Assembly: GCA_020073005.1 (NCBI GenBank)
Contig: JAIQFX010000076.1
Span: 1 to 59,121 of the forward strand
Direction: 5' to 3'
Origin: Terriglobia bacterium
GTDB lineage: Bacteria; Acidobacteriota; Vicinamibacteria; Vicinamibacterales; CAVVIG01
Length of the DNA: 59,121 bases
Shown here: positions 15,246 to 24,033 of the stretch, piece after piece
Position numbering within the stretch: position 1 is the stretch's first letter
Layout of the letters: every line of letters starts with the position of its first letter
The notes under the pieces: generated by a model
The model's input: the letters and a program-made list of their open reading frames with translations, nothing else
Database searches by the model: none
Told to the model about the DNA's origin: nothing
Program-made: the position numbers and the translations under genes

Positions 15246-16433
15246 TTAAGTACGAACGCCGGCGCGGCCGGGCGATCGCATCGCCGAGAACAGTTCGATG
15301 TGGCCGTCGACCACGCGCTTGCGCTCGGCCTCGTTCGGCTCCATGGACGTCACGCCACGCTCGGACGTGCCGCCGAGGATGATGCCGTCGCGGCGCGGCA
15401 TCATGTGGAGCCCCAGGGCGCCCGGCGGCAGCGGCTCATTGCGCACGCCGCCGTTCGTCTGATAGTTCACTTCCGGCTGCGGCACCATCACCGTCAGCTG
15501 ACCTTTGAGCGGCACGAGCTCCTGATCGCCGAACAACTCACGCGCGCCGAGACCCGTGCAGTTGATCACGACCGGCTCGGAGAGCGACATGAGATCCCGC
15601 GCCGTATCGAACTTGCGCATGATGATGCGGCCGCCGAACATCAACACGTCGCGGACGAGCGCGTCGAGATAGATCGACGGCTCGATGCGGATGCCGGCCC
15701 GGCGGATCGCATACTTCGTCGGGAACGGGTGTTCGCCCGGCTGCAGGATCTCGGATCCGATGATGAGCCCGTTCTGGAGATTCGGGCGCGCCGGCGGAGT
15801 CTGCGGCGGGCGCGGCAGCTCGTCGGTCGGCTGATACGAATCCACCCACGACACGCCGTACGGCGCCTCCCCCGTCAGCAGCTGCAGCTGACGGTAGGCG
15901 ATGCCGGCCGCGCGCGTGAACTGCGCGTCCCACTCGGGCGTGCGGCGATCCTCCATGACGAGACCGGAGTACGGCGTGAATCCCGCGAGCGACATGTTCG
16001 ACGTCACGTTCGGCGGCACGGCGAGCGCGTAGATTGTGACGTCGAAGCCGCGCCGCTGCAGCTGACGCGCCGTCGTGAGGCCGACCGCGCCGCAGCCGAT
16101 CACCGCCGCGCGACGGCCCGGCTGCTGGCTCGCGAACTCCGCCGCCATCAGGCCCGTGCCCCACGAGATCGACATGCCCGCGCCGCCGTGCCCGTAGTTG
16201 TGCACCAGCAGCTTGTCGTCGAGCGTGTCGGCTTTGAGCACGAAGCCCGCGTCGCGATGCGGACGCAGGCCGACCGTCGTGCGGATGATCCGATCCCACG
16301 ACGCATCGACCGGCGTCAGCGTGACCCGGGGCCGGGACGGCGCGAGACCAGGCTTGGGATTTGAGGCGCACGCGCCGAAGCCGACGCCAAGCGCGGCCAT
16401 GCCGCCAGTGGTGAGAAACGAACGTCGATTCAT
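15246..16433 (-). CDS. Tat-exported FAD-dependent oxidase, circularly permuted D-amino-acid-oxidase fold
   Basis: 395 residues from ATG 16433, whose codon overlaps the upstream TGA by one base. The N-terminus has a twin-Arg motif (NRRSFL) and a Cys22 that could be lipidated. Motifs of the D-amino-acid oxidase family are all present but in a rotated order: GLRPHR (residues 55-60, matching GFRPVR of animal DAAO) and VHNYGHGGAGMSISWG (77-92) come first, and the dinucleotide motif AAVIGCGAVGLTTARQL (109 on), normally the N-terminus, follows. VINCTGLGARELFGD and GIILGG come later. In classical DAAO the NYGHGG block is C-terminal. The position of the catalytic Tyr of animal DAAO appears to be His here (GLHMMP). 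It probably oxidises an amine or amino-acid-like substrate outside the cytoplasm. Confidence 0.85.
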   Translation of the reverse strand: MNRRSFLTTGGMAALGVGFGACASNPKPGLAPSRPRVTLTPVDASWDRIIRTTVGLRPHRDAGFVLKADTLDDKLLVHNYGHGGAGMSISWGTGLMAAEFASQQPGRRAAVIGCGAVGLTTARQLQRRGFDVTIYALAVPPNVTSNMSLAGFTPYSGLVMEDRRTPEWDAQFTRAAGIAYRQLQLLTGEAPYGVSWVDSYQPTDELPRPPQTPPARPNLQNGLIIGSEILQPGEHPFPTKYAIRRAGIRIEPSIYLDALVRDVLMFGGRIIMRKFDTARDLMSLSEPVVINCTGLGARELFGDQELVPLKGQLTVMVPQPEVNYQTNGGVRNEPLPPGALGLHMMPRRDGIILGGTSERGVTSMEPNEAERKRVVDGHIELFSAMRSPGRAGVRT

Positions 16434-18361
16434 CACGATTGCCTCTTGACTCCTCGCGCCACGGAGAACGCATCGACCCACGTCGACGCCGCGCCGCCGT
16501 AGCGTCTGACGATCCTGACGTCGACGACGTACGGCCGGCCCGAGGCGGTCGTCTTGAAGCAGCGTTCGAGCGCCGCTGCGAGCTTCGCGGGATCGTCGAC
16601 GCGTTCCGCCTCGACGCCGTAGCCTTTCGCGATCGCCACGTGATCGATCGACGGATGATCGATCGAGCAGCCCGGATACCGGCCCGTCGCCGCCGCGCGC
16701 CCGCCGTAGGCGTGCAGGAACTTGCGATTCGCCTGATAGGCGCCGTTGTTCCAAATGACGACGGCAATCGGCACTTCATAGCGAACGGCGGTCCAGAGCG
16801 CCTGCACGCCGAACTGGAAGCTGCCGTCGCCGACCAGCGCGACGACCTGCCGCCCGGGCTGCGCGATCTTCGCGCCGATCGCGTTCGGCACGCCCCAACC
16901 GAGACAGCCGCCGCCCGTCGTAAAGTGCCGGCGGCCCTGCGCGCTTCGATTGAGCTCGAAGTACGGGTCCGCGGCTTGTTCCTCGCTGATCAGTTCGGTG
17001 ACGACGATCGCGCCGGGATCGATCAGCCGGTTGAGCTCGCTCGAGAGCCGCTCGATCGAAATCGGCGAATCGTTCCAGACCGTCTTCGCCTGATCGTCGA
17101 GCACCTGCCGCCGCTCGCGCGCGTAGCGTTCCGTCGCGCGGCGGCGATCCGCGACAGCCGTCGCCGCCGGCGGACGTCTGCGTAGCTCCTCGAGGACTGC
17201 CTTCGCCGCCAGATCGACGCGCGCCATCATCGGCACGTCCGCCGGGTACGTGCGCCCGAGCTCGCTCGTGTCGATGCTGGTGTGAATCACCTTCACGGGC
17301 CGCGGCACGATCGGCCGCGCGGATGCGCCTGCCGCCGTGAACATCGTCCCGCCGACGCTCCAGAAGACGTCGTAGTCCTTCGGGTACTTGTCGTCTTCCG
17401 CAAAGAAGCCGGAGAAATGCGGATGGAACGACGGGAACGTAATCGGACTGTGGCTCGCGAACAGATCCGCGAAGACCGGCGCGCCCAGCAGCTCCGCGAT
17501 CTCGCGGATGGACGCTGCCCCGCCGTACGGGTTCACTTCGCGTCCGGACACGATGACCGGGAACTGCGCCTGGCGCAGCAGATCGGCCGCGCGGACGACG
17601 GCATCAGGATCGGGATGCAGCGCTTCGTCCGGCTGGGATCGCGAGCGCGGCAGGATCTCTGCGCGCGAGAGCTTCTGCTCCCACAGATCCTTCGAGAACG
17701 TCACGAACGTCGGTCCGCCGGGCGGGACCCGCGCGAACAGAAACGCGCGGCGCAGGACCTCCGGAATCGTCTCGACGTTGAGCACGTCCCACGTCCAGCG
17801 CGTGTAGTCGCGCGGCAGCTGCGCCAGATTCGGCGCCTCGAGGAAGACGTTCTCGCCGCGCGCCAGCGTCGACTGCCCGCCCGCGGTGATGACGACAGGA
17901 ATGCGATCGCGGAACGCGTTCGCGATCTGCCCGAGGGCATACGCGGTGCCCGCGTCCGAGTGCACGTTCACGAACGCCGTCTGCCCCGATGCGCGCGCGT
18001 AGCCGTCGGCCATCGCCATGACGGAGCTCTCGTGCAGACCTTGAACGTATTGCAGCTGGACGCGATCGACGAGCGCGTCGAGGAAGCCGACTTCCTCGGA
18101 GCCGGCGAGGCCGAAGATGTAGGGAACGTTCCACTCGATCAGGAACTCCGCCATCGCCTCGCCGCCCGTGACGTTCTGGAGGACGCGGCTTGGCGCGACG
18201 CCTGCCGACACGGCGGGCTGCGGCGCTTGCGCGTCGAGCGTGCGCGACAGGCCGGCCGCAGCGGTGGTCGCCACCCCGGCCTGCGTGAGCCGCGACACGA
18301 ACGTGCGGCGGCTCATCCGCCGATCGAGGAACCGCCGCGCAGCGTCCTTCATATCTCTCAC
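16433..18361 (-). CDS. Tat-exported thiamine-diphosphate enzyme (acetolactate-synthase-like)
   Basis: 642 residues from GTG 18361. Residues 1-46 are a Tat signal (RRMSRRTFVSRL and a hydrophobic Ala-rich core). Pyr domain: GLAGSEE, VQGLHESSVMAMADGYAR with the cofactor-activating Glu111, and SDAGTAYALG. A central domain follows, then the PP domain with GCLGWGVPNAIGA and GDGSFQFG...VIWNN, the ThDP/Mg motif, near residue 511. The family includes acetolactate synthase and benzoylformate decarboxylase; substrate unknown. Export of a folded ThDP enzyme is unusual. It is translationally coupled to the flavoprotein gene downstream, which is the best hint to its job. Its promoter is TATAAT eight bases before the GTG. 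Confidence 0.9.
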   Translation of the reverse strand: MRDMKDAARRFLDRRMSRRTFVSRLTQAGVATTAAAGLSRTLDAQAPQPAVSAGVAPSRVLQNVTGGEAMAEFLIEWNVPYIFGLAGSEEVGFLDALVDRVQLQYVQGLHESSVMAMADGYARASGQTAFVNVHSDAGTAYALGQIANAFRDRIPVVITAGGQSTLARGENVFLEAPNLAQLPRDYTRWTWDVLNVETIPEVLRRAFLFARVPPGGPTFVTFSKDLWEQKLSRAEILPRSRSQPDEALHPDPDAVVRAADLLRQAQFPVIVSGREVNPYGGAASIREIAELLGAPVFADLFASHSPITFPSFHPHFSGFFAEDDKYPKDYDVFWSVGGTMFTAAGASARPIVPRPVKVIHTSIDTSELGRTYPADVPMMARVDLAAKAVLEELRRRPPAATAVADRRRATERYARERRQVLDDQAKTVWNDSPISIERLSSELNRLIDPGAIVVTELISEEQAADPYFELNRSAQGRRHFTTGGGCLGWGVPNAIGAKIAQPGRQVVALVGDGSFQFGVQALWTAVRYEVPIAVVIWNNGAYQANRKFLHAYGGRAAATGRYPGCSIDHPSIDHVAIAKGYGVEAERVDDPAKLAAALERCFKTTASGRPYVVDVRIVRRYGGAASTWVDAFSVARGVKRQS

Positions 18362-18369
18362 GCGGCCAA

Positions 18370-18375
18370 ATTATA
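18370..18375 (-). promoter_or_regulatory. -10 element of the ThDP enzyme gene, leaderless geometry
   Basis: On the minus strand TATAAT is followed by eight bases and then the GTG at 18361, supporting that GTG rather than the ATG three codons later as the start. Confidence 0.6.
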
Positions 18376-18394
18376 CGCTCCCGCCCAGCGGATG

Positions 18395-18418
18395 TAGCGC
18401 GAGCCTTTCAGGCGAGCG
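18395..18418. repeat. REP-like repeat, family 2
   Basis: TAGCGCGAGCCTTTCAGGCG-AGCG contains a GCCT/AGGC stem and is closely similar to 42570-42592. It ends at the stop codon of the prolyl oligopeptidase gene. Confidence 0.45.
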
Positions 18419-20557
18419 TTATCGCGCTTTCATGTTCGCGAGCGCGAACGCCCACTCGTCGGCCAGCTCGGCGATCCGCTTGTCGGTCGGCCGGTAGCCG
18501 TGCGACCCTTGCGTCTCGACGCGGATGACGACCGGCTTGTCGCAGCCCTGCGCCTGCTGCATCGTCGCCGTGAACTTGAACGAGTGGCTCGGGACGACGC
18601 GGTCGTCGTGATCCGCCGTCGTGACGAGCGTCGCGGGGTAGCACGCGCCCGCCTTGATGTTGTGCAGCGGCGAGTACTTGTAGAGGTACGCGAACGCCGT
18701 CGGATCGTCAGCCGATCCGTACTCCGTCGCCCACGCCGAGCCGCCCGTGAACTTGTGATACCGCAGCATGTCCATCACGCCGACCGCCGGGAGCGCGACG
18801 GCGAACAGATCGGGACGCTGCTCTTCGACCGCGCCGACGAGCAGCCCGCCGTTCGATCCGCCCATGATGCCCAGCGTCTGCGGCGACGCGTACTTCTCAC
18901 GCACGAGGTACTCGGCCGCGGCGATGAAGTCGTCGAAGACGTGCTGCTTCTTCTCGTGCATGCCCGCTTCGTGCCACGCCTCGCCGTACTCGCTCCCGCC
19001 GCGCATGTTCGCCGTCGCCCACACGCCGCCGCGCTCGAGCCACGCCGGGATATCGCTCCGGTAGGTCGGCAGCGTCGCGATGTCGAACCCGCCGTACCCG
19101 TACAGCATCGCCGGGTTCATGCCGTCCTTCTTCAGGTCCTTCTTGCGCGTGATGAACATCGGCACGCGCGTGCCGTCCTTCGAGGTGAAGAAGACGCGCT
19201 CGGTCGTGTAGGGCGCGGGATCGAACGCCAGCTTCCGCGTCTCGAACTGCGTGCTCTTCCCGCTCGTCATGTCGAACGCGAACACCGTGGAGGGAAACAG
19301 CGGCGACGTGAACGCGTAGAACAGCTCGGGACGATCGAAGCGGCCGGACAGGCCCGTCACGCTGCCGAGGCCGGGCAGCGCGATCGTGCCCGCGGCCGTC
19401 CCATCGAGCTGATAGAGCCGCATCACGCTCGCGACGTCTTCGAGCCGGCTGACCACGAGCTTGCCCGCGACGAGCGACGCGAAATCGATCGCGTTCGGGC
19501 CGGCCGGGACGATCGGCGTCCAATTCGCGGCGGCAGGCCGATCGATGGGCGCGGCGACGATCTTCTTCGTCGGCGCGTCGAGATCCGTCTGCAGGTACAG
19601 CGTGCCGTTGACGACGCCGAGCGGCTGGTACGCGGCGGTGTGGCCAGGATAGAGCGCGCGCACCGGCGCGTCCATGTTCGGCGCCATCGGGTTCCCGAGA
19701 TCCTTCACGAACAGCTCGTTCTTGTTGCTCGTGCCCTTGTTCGTGGCGAACCAGACGTAGCGCCCGGTCTCATCGATGTCGACGTCGATGAACAGCGAGG
19801 GATCGTCAATCCGCTCGTAGATCAGCCGATCCGCGGACTGCGCGGTGCCGAGCACGTGATAGAAGATCTTCTTGTCGCTGATCGCCGCTTCGAGCGCCTT
19901 CCCCGGCGGCGGCTCCGGGTAGCGCCCGTAGAAGAAGCCCTTGCCGTCCTCCGTCCATGCGATCGAGCTGAACTTCACCCACTTGATCGCGTCCGGCAGC
20001 TGCTTGCCCGTCGTCAGCTCGCGGACGTAGAACGTCGACCAGTCCGAGCCGCCCTCCGACTGTCCGTAGGCGAAGTGCCGGCCATCGGGCGCCGGATCGA
20101 AGCTCGACAGCGCGATCGAGCCGTCAGGCGAGAGCACGTTCGGATCGATCGCGACCGACTCCGTGCCTTTCAGCGTCTCGCGCGTGAAGACCACCGACTG
20201 CCGCTGCAGACCGGTGTTGCGTGAATAGAACCAGCGGCGTCCGCGGTAGTACGGCACGCTGACGCGCGGATAGCTATACAGCTCGGTAATGCGTTTCTTC
20301 AGCTGGTCGCGCACGGACAGCGCGTCCAGGTACTTGAACGTGATCACATTCTCGGCGTCGATCCACTGCTTGAGCTCTGGAGCGTTGAGATCCTCCATCC
20401 ACCGGTACGGATCGGCGACCTTCGTGCCGGCGTACGTGTCGACGACGTCGCCTTTGCGTGGCTGCGGGTACGTGAGCGAAGACTGCGCCACCAGCGCCGT
20501 GACCGCCGCGACAACCAGCACGACGCGCAGAACCGATCCAAAGCGAGGGCGATCCAT
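18419..20557 (-). CDS. Prolyl oligopeptidase family serine peptidase (S9A)
   Basis: 712 residues from ATG 20557, chosen for its GGAGGAG ribosome-binding site and the signal peptide that follows (VLRVVLVVAAVTALVAQS). The N-terminal block KGDVVDTYAGTKVADPYRWMED and the seven-bladed propeller are typical of prolyl oligopeptidase. The catalytic triad is visible: Ser in GIMGGSNGGLLVGA, Asp in TADHDDRVVPSHS and His in TQGSHGY. The signal peptide predicts a periplasmic enzyme cleaving short Pro-containing peptides. It is followed on the same strand by the Tat ThDP gene 57 bases away. Confidence 0.95.
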   Translation of the reverse strand: MDRPRFGSVLRVVLVVAAVTALVAQSSLTYPQPRKGDVVDTYAGTKVADPYRWMEDLNAPELKQWIDAENVITFKYLDALSVRDQLKKRITELYSYPRVSVPYYRGRRWFYSRNTGLQRQSVVFTRETLKGTESVAIDPNVLSPDGSIALSSFDPAPDGRHFAYGQSEGGSDWSTFYVRELTTGKQLPDAIKWVKFSSIAWTEDGKGFFYGRYPEPPPGKALEAAISDKKIFYHVLGTAQSADRLIYERIDDPSLFIDVDIDETGRYVWFATNKGTSNKNELFVKDLGNPMAPNMDAPVRALYPGHTAAYQPLGVVNGTLYLQTDLDAPTKKIVAAPIDRPAAANWTPIVPAGPNAIDFASLVAGKLVVSRLEDVASVMRLYQLDGTAAGTIALPGLGSVTGLSGRFDRPELFYAFTSPLFPSTVFAFDMTSGKSTQFETRKLAFDPAPYTTERVFFTSKDGTRVPMFITRKKDLKKDGMNPAMLYGYGGFDIATLPTYRSDIPAWLERGGVWATANMRGGSEYGEAWHEAGMHEKKQHVFDDFIAAAEYLVREKYASPQTLGIMGGSNGGLLVGAVEEQRPDLFAVALPAVGVMDMLRYHKFTGGSAWATEYGSADDPTAFAYLYKYSPLHNIKAGACYPATLVTTADHDDRVVPSHSFKFTATMQQAQGCDKPVVIRVETQGSHGYRPTDKRIAELADEWAFALANMKAR

Positions 20558-20599
20558 ATGACTCCTCCGGGCGGGGCACGCTCCGCCCCTACGCACAAG

Positions 20600-20704
20600 G
20601 ACGAACGACGAACGACGAACGACGAACGACGAACGACGAACGACGAACGACGAACGACGAACGACGAACGACTAACGACTATCGACTACTGACTCCCGAC
20701 TGCT
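20600..20704. repeat. Heptanucleotide array 1: 15 GACnnnn units
   Basis: Ten perfect GACGAAC units (20600-20669), then GACTAAC, GACTATC, GACTACT, GACTCCC and GACTGCT, 105 bases in all. The divergent units encode the last residues and the stop codon of the GGDEF gene on the minus strand. A second 15-unit array of the same GACnnAC type lies at 53751-53855. Confidence 0.9.
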
Positions 20705-22744
20705 TTCCGTCAGCACCACCCCCTCGCCTATCCATCGTTCGAGGCTGTTGCTGCTGCGCTTCCGCAGCGCCTCTTCGGTGGCCGAGGGTGACGCCGATAC
20801 GCCGACCCACGCGTTCGCGCCGGTGCGCTTGGCGATGTACAGCGCGTCGTCGGCCACGGCGACGATCTGCTCCCACGAGAGCGCGTCGGGAGCGGCGAGC
20901 GAAAACGGGTAGCTCGCGAAGCCGATCGAGCACGTGCGATGAATCGTCCGGCCGTCGCCGATGCTGAACGCCTCGCGCTCGATTTCGGAGCGAACGCGCT
21001 CGGCGAACGCCGACGCGCGCCGGCGGTCCGCGAACCGCGAGACGATCAGAAATTCCTCGCCGCCCCACCGCACCAGCGTGTCCGACGCGCGGCAGATCTC
21101 GCGAAGGATGGCGGCGATCTGCGTCAGCACCGCGTCGCCGGCGCGATGACCGAACTCGTCGTTGACGGACTTGAACCGATCGATGTCGATGAGCAGGAAC
21201 ACCAGGTCGGCGTCGGCCGCATCCGCCGGCAGCGCGCCGCGGCGGCGGCGCTGAATGGCCGCCAGGTCCGCGCCGATCGTCTGCATCACGTACCGGCGGT
21301 TCTTCAGGCCCGTCAGCGAGTCGGTGATGCTCAACTGCTCCGCGATCCGCGCCGACTCCACGCGCCGGCGATACACGCCGAATCCGATGACGCCGAGCAG
21401 GACGGTCGCGCCGATCGTCACGTTGAGCTGGAGCTGGTGCCGGTCTGCGTCGAGTGCGCGCTCCGCCTCCGCGCCTTTCAGACGCTCGATCTCCGCCTCG
21501 CGTTTCTCGAGCTCGTACCGCTGCTCCACGTTCTCGAGCCGTTTCGATTTCTCCTCGTCGAAAATCCGGTCGTTCTCTTCCTTGAATGTCTTGAACGACG
21601 CCAGCGCCCCGGCGGCGTCGCCGGCTTTTTCCTGCGCCGCCGACAGCGCTTCGAGCGCCCGCCGGTAAACGTCACGCAGCGACGTCTGCTGCGCGAGGCC
21701 CGTGGCGCGCGTCGCGAGCTGCACGGCCTCGCGCGCACGGTTCTGACGCAGCGCGACTTCGGACAAGCCCAGCAGCGTGTTCGCGATGGTGTTCTTGTCG
21801 CCCGTCTTCTCCGCGGCCGCCAGCGCCTCGTCCAGGTCCTGGCGCGCCAGGTCGTACCGCCCCATCCGCGTGTAGACCTTGCCGAGACGCGACAGCGAGA
21901 ACGCCGTGCCCTCCGGATCGCCGACCTGCCGGCGCAACGCCAGCGCCTGCTGCTGCGCATCGAGCGCCTTCTGGAGATCGCCTTTCTCGAGGTAGACGTC
22001 GCCGAGGTTCGTGAGCGTGGCCGCAATCCGGTTCTGCGCGTTGGTGCCCTTCCGCAGCTCCAGCGACTGCCGGAAGCACTCAATCGCCTTGTCGAAATCG
22101 CCCGTGCGGTCGTAGATGATGCCGATGTTGTTCATCGACAGCGCGATCGCGTTCTCGTCGCCCAGCGCTTCTCGAATCTTGAGCGCTTCGAGCTGATACG
22201 CGAGCGCCCGGTCGTAATCCGCGAGCATCGATGACGCGACGAAGCCGAGGTTGTTGAGCTCGGCCGCGATTTCCAGCTGCAGCCCGGCCTGGCGGTAGAG
22301 GCGGAGCGACGCCTCGAACAGCGTCATCGCGCCGGGGCCGTCGCCGCGCCGCTGGTCGATGACGCCGAGATTGTTCAGCGCGCGGGCCAGGCCTTTAATA
22401 TCGCCGACCTTCTCGGCGAGATCGCGCCCCTTGGTCGCGCTCGCGGATGCGTTCGCGTAGTCGCTGACGATCATGTACGCCCACGCGATCTCGTCGAGCG
22501 TCCGCACCTGGTACGCCGGCTCCGGATGCGTCGCGTAGAACGCCAGCGCTTCCGTGCCGTACTCGATCGCCTTGCGCGGGCTGTCGTTCTTGAGCTGATC
22601 GGTGAGCTCGGTGAGCGCGTGGGCGCGCGCCGCGCCGGCGAGCGACGGCAGTTGAGCCTCCAGGGCGCCGGTGCCCGTTTGCGCCCGGAGCGACGCAGTC
22701 GTGCAGAGCAGCAGGAGGCCTGCCGCGCGCGCGCGGCGGATCAT
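20672..22744 (-). CDS. TPR-repeat membrane diguanylate cyclase
   Basis: 690 residues from ATG 22744, which overlaps the upstream stop by ATGA; the longer frame is a shadow. Signal peptide (GLLLLCTTASLRAQ), about eight tetratricopeptide repeats (residues 40-380), a charged coiled coil, one membrane helix (VTIGATVLLGVIGFGVY) and a GGDEF domain from about residue 500: SLTGLKNRRY, LLIDIDRFKSVNDEFGH, and RWGGEEFLIV with an RxxD inhibitory site (RASD) five residues before it. It should make cyclic di-GMP in response to periplasmic ligands bound by the TPRs. The last eight or so residues (ESVVDSR) are encoded by degenerate heptamers, and the stop lies in the heptamer array. Confidence 0.93.
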   Translation of the reverse strand: MIRRARAAGLLLLCTTASLRAQTGTGALEAQLPSLAGAARAHALTELTDQLKNDSPRKAIEYGTEALAFYATHPEPAYQVRTLDEIAWAYMIVSDYANASASATKGRDLAEKVGDIKGLARALNNLGVIDQRRGDGPGAMTLFEASLRLYRQAGLQLEIAAELNNLGFVASSMLADYDRALAYQLEALKIREALGDENAIALSMNNIGIIYDRTGDFDKAIECFRQSLELRKGTNAQNRIAATLTNLGDVYLEKGDLQKALDAQQQALALRRQVGDPEGTAFSLSRLGKVYTRMGRYDLARQDLDEALAAAEKTGDKNTIANTLLGLSEVALRQNRAREAVQLATRATGLAQQTSLRDVYRRALEALSAAQEKAGDAAGALASFKTFKEENDRIFDEEKSKRLENVEQRYELEKREAEIERLKGAEAERALDADRHQLQLNVTIGATVLLGVIGFGVYRRRVESARIAEQLSITDSLTGLKNRRYVMQTIGADLAAIQRRRRGALPADAADADLVFLLIDIDRFKSVNDEFGHRAGDAVLTQIAAILREICRASDTLVRWGGEEFLIVSRFADRRRASAFAERVRSEIEREAFSIGDGRTIHRTCSIGFASYPFSLAAPDALSWEQIVAVADDALYIAKRTGANAWVGVSASPSATEEALRKRSSNSLERWIGEGVVLTESSRESVVDSR

Positions 22745-24009
22745 TTGAATACGGTCAGATCGATCGCGCGGCTCATGGCCTGGTAGCCCGCATCGTTGGG
22801 ATGCAGATGGTCGCGGTTCTCGAACTGCGGCTGGAACTTCGTCGGCTGACGCGGATCGCGGACCGCGGCGTCGAAATCGATCACGCCGTCGTACGCCTTG
22901 CCCGTCCGGATCCACGTATTGAGGGCCGTCCTCTTGGCCTCGCCGGTCTGTGTGAAATACGCGGCGCCCTCGAACGGCGTCAGCGTCGCGCCGATCACCT
23001 TGAGTCCGCGCGCATGGGCGCGCTCGATGACCTGCTGCTGCGCCGCGATGAGATCCGCGGCGCTCGGCGTCGCGTTGTCGCGCGCGAGACCGATGTCGTT
23101 GATGCCGATCATCACGACGAGGCGCGTCGCGCCCGTGAGCGCGAGGACGTCGCGATCGAGCCGCGCCAGAATATTGATCCCGAAGTTCGGCGCGGCTTCG
23201 CTGAGAAGACGATTGCCGGCGATGCCGGCGTTGAGGATGGCCGTCGTCACGCCGCCCCTCTGCTCCGCGAGACGACGGGCCAGCAGATCGGGCCAGCGGC
23301 TGTTTGCGTCGAGCGTCGACCCGGTACCGTCGGTGATCGAATCACCAAGCGTGACGATTGCCTCTGTTGGCGCCGCCGTGCGTACTTCGACGCGCGACAG
23401 GTAGTACCACGACGTCGTCGTCGACGGCGCGGGCAGCTCGTGCTCGCCCGCGTGGCTGCCGGCCGACACATAGCTCGTCTGATACGCGCCCGAATGAACC
23501 GTCACGGGCATCGTCGACATGTCGTTGGGCAGGAACACGTCGATGGCGAGATCGGCGAACGCCGGCACGGTCCACGTCACGGGATCGCTGATCATCACCG
23601 CGCCGGCCGGAATCGTCGTCGACGGCGTGCCGCCGAACGTCACCGCATGCGTCGTCGACGTGACGATCGCCGAGCCGTTCTCGCGCAATGCGACGGACGC
23701 GGCGCCGACCTGCAGCGGCGCGGTGCCGAAGCTGTTGGCGAGCACGATGCGGACCGCGTCCCCGCCGATGCTCGTATGCACGACCTGACGGAGCGTCTGG
23801 TTGTTGGGCACCAGCGGCGCGGGCGCGTTGCCCCGGCCGGCTGGCGCCGCCGGCGCGCCCGCGGGAGGCGGAGCCGGCGCCGGCGCCCGCCCGACGGGCG
23901 ATGTCGCCCACGTGCCCACCCAGTGCGCGGCCGGCCCGCTCTGGCCGGAGACTCCGGGCACGACGATCAACAGGGCCCACGCCAGAACGACGAATGCCGG
24001 GCGTTTCAT
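22741..24009 (-). CDS. Secreted SGNH/GDSL hydrolase
   Basis: 422 residues from ATG 24009. Signal peptide (FVVLAWALLIVVPGVSG), a Pro/Ala-rich linker, an N-terminal beta domain and a C-terminal SGNH esterase domain. Block I is VTLGDSITDGTGS with the nucleophile Ser, block II has a Gly in NAGIAGNRLL, block III is MIGINDIG with the Asn, and block V is DHLHPND with the catalytic Asp and His. It probably deacylates polysaccharides or lipids in the envelope. TAGAAT lies seven bases before the ATG. It is translationally coupled (ATGA) to the TPR-GGDEF gene and divergent from padR. Confidence 0.93.
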   Translation of the reverse strand: MKRPAFVVLAWALLIVVPGVSGQSGPAAHWVGTWATSPVGRAPAPAPPPAGAPAAPAGRGNAPAPLVPNNQTLRQVVHTSIGGDAVRIVLANSFGTAPLQVGAASVALRENGSAIVTSTTHAVTFGGTPSTTIPAGAVMISDPVTWTVPAFADLAIDVFLPNDMSTMPVTVHSGAYQTSYVSAGSHAGEHELPAPSTTTSWYYLSRVEVRTAAPTEAIVTLGDSITDGTGSTLDANSRWPDLLARRLAEQRGGVTTAILNAGIAGNRLLSEAAPNFGINILARLDRDVLALTGATRLVVMIGINDIGLARDNATPSAADLIAAQQQVIERAHARGLKVIGATLTPFEGAAYFTQTGEAKRTALNTWIRTGKAYDGVIDFDAAVRDPRQPTKFQPQFENRDHLHPNDAGYQAMSRAIDLTVFK

Positions 24010-24016
24010 GCGGCGT

Positions 24017-24022
24017 ATTCTA
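24017..24022 (-). promoter_or_regulatory. -10 element of the SGNH hydrolase gene
   Basis: On the minus strand TAGAAT is followed by seven bases and the ATG at 24009, again without room for a ribosome-binding site. The large inverted repeat at 24034-24085 begins 11 bases upstream. Confidence 0.55.
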
Positions 24023-24033
24023 GAGCAGCTTCT

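Noticed and set aside
20600-20704. Possible CRISPR array
   Set aside because: Repeats are seven bases without spacers; tandem array, not direct repeats with unique spacers.
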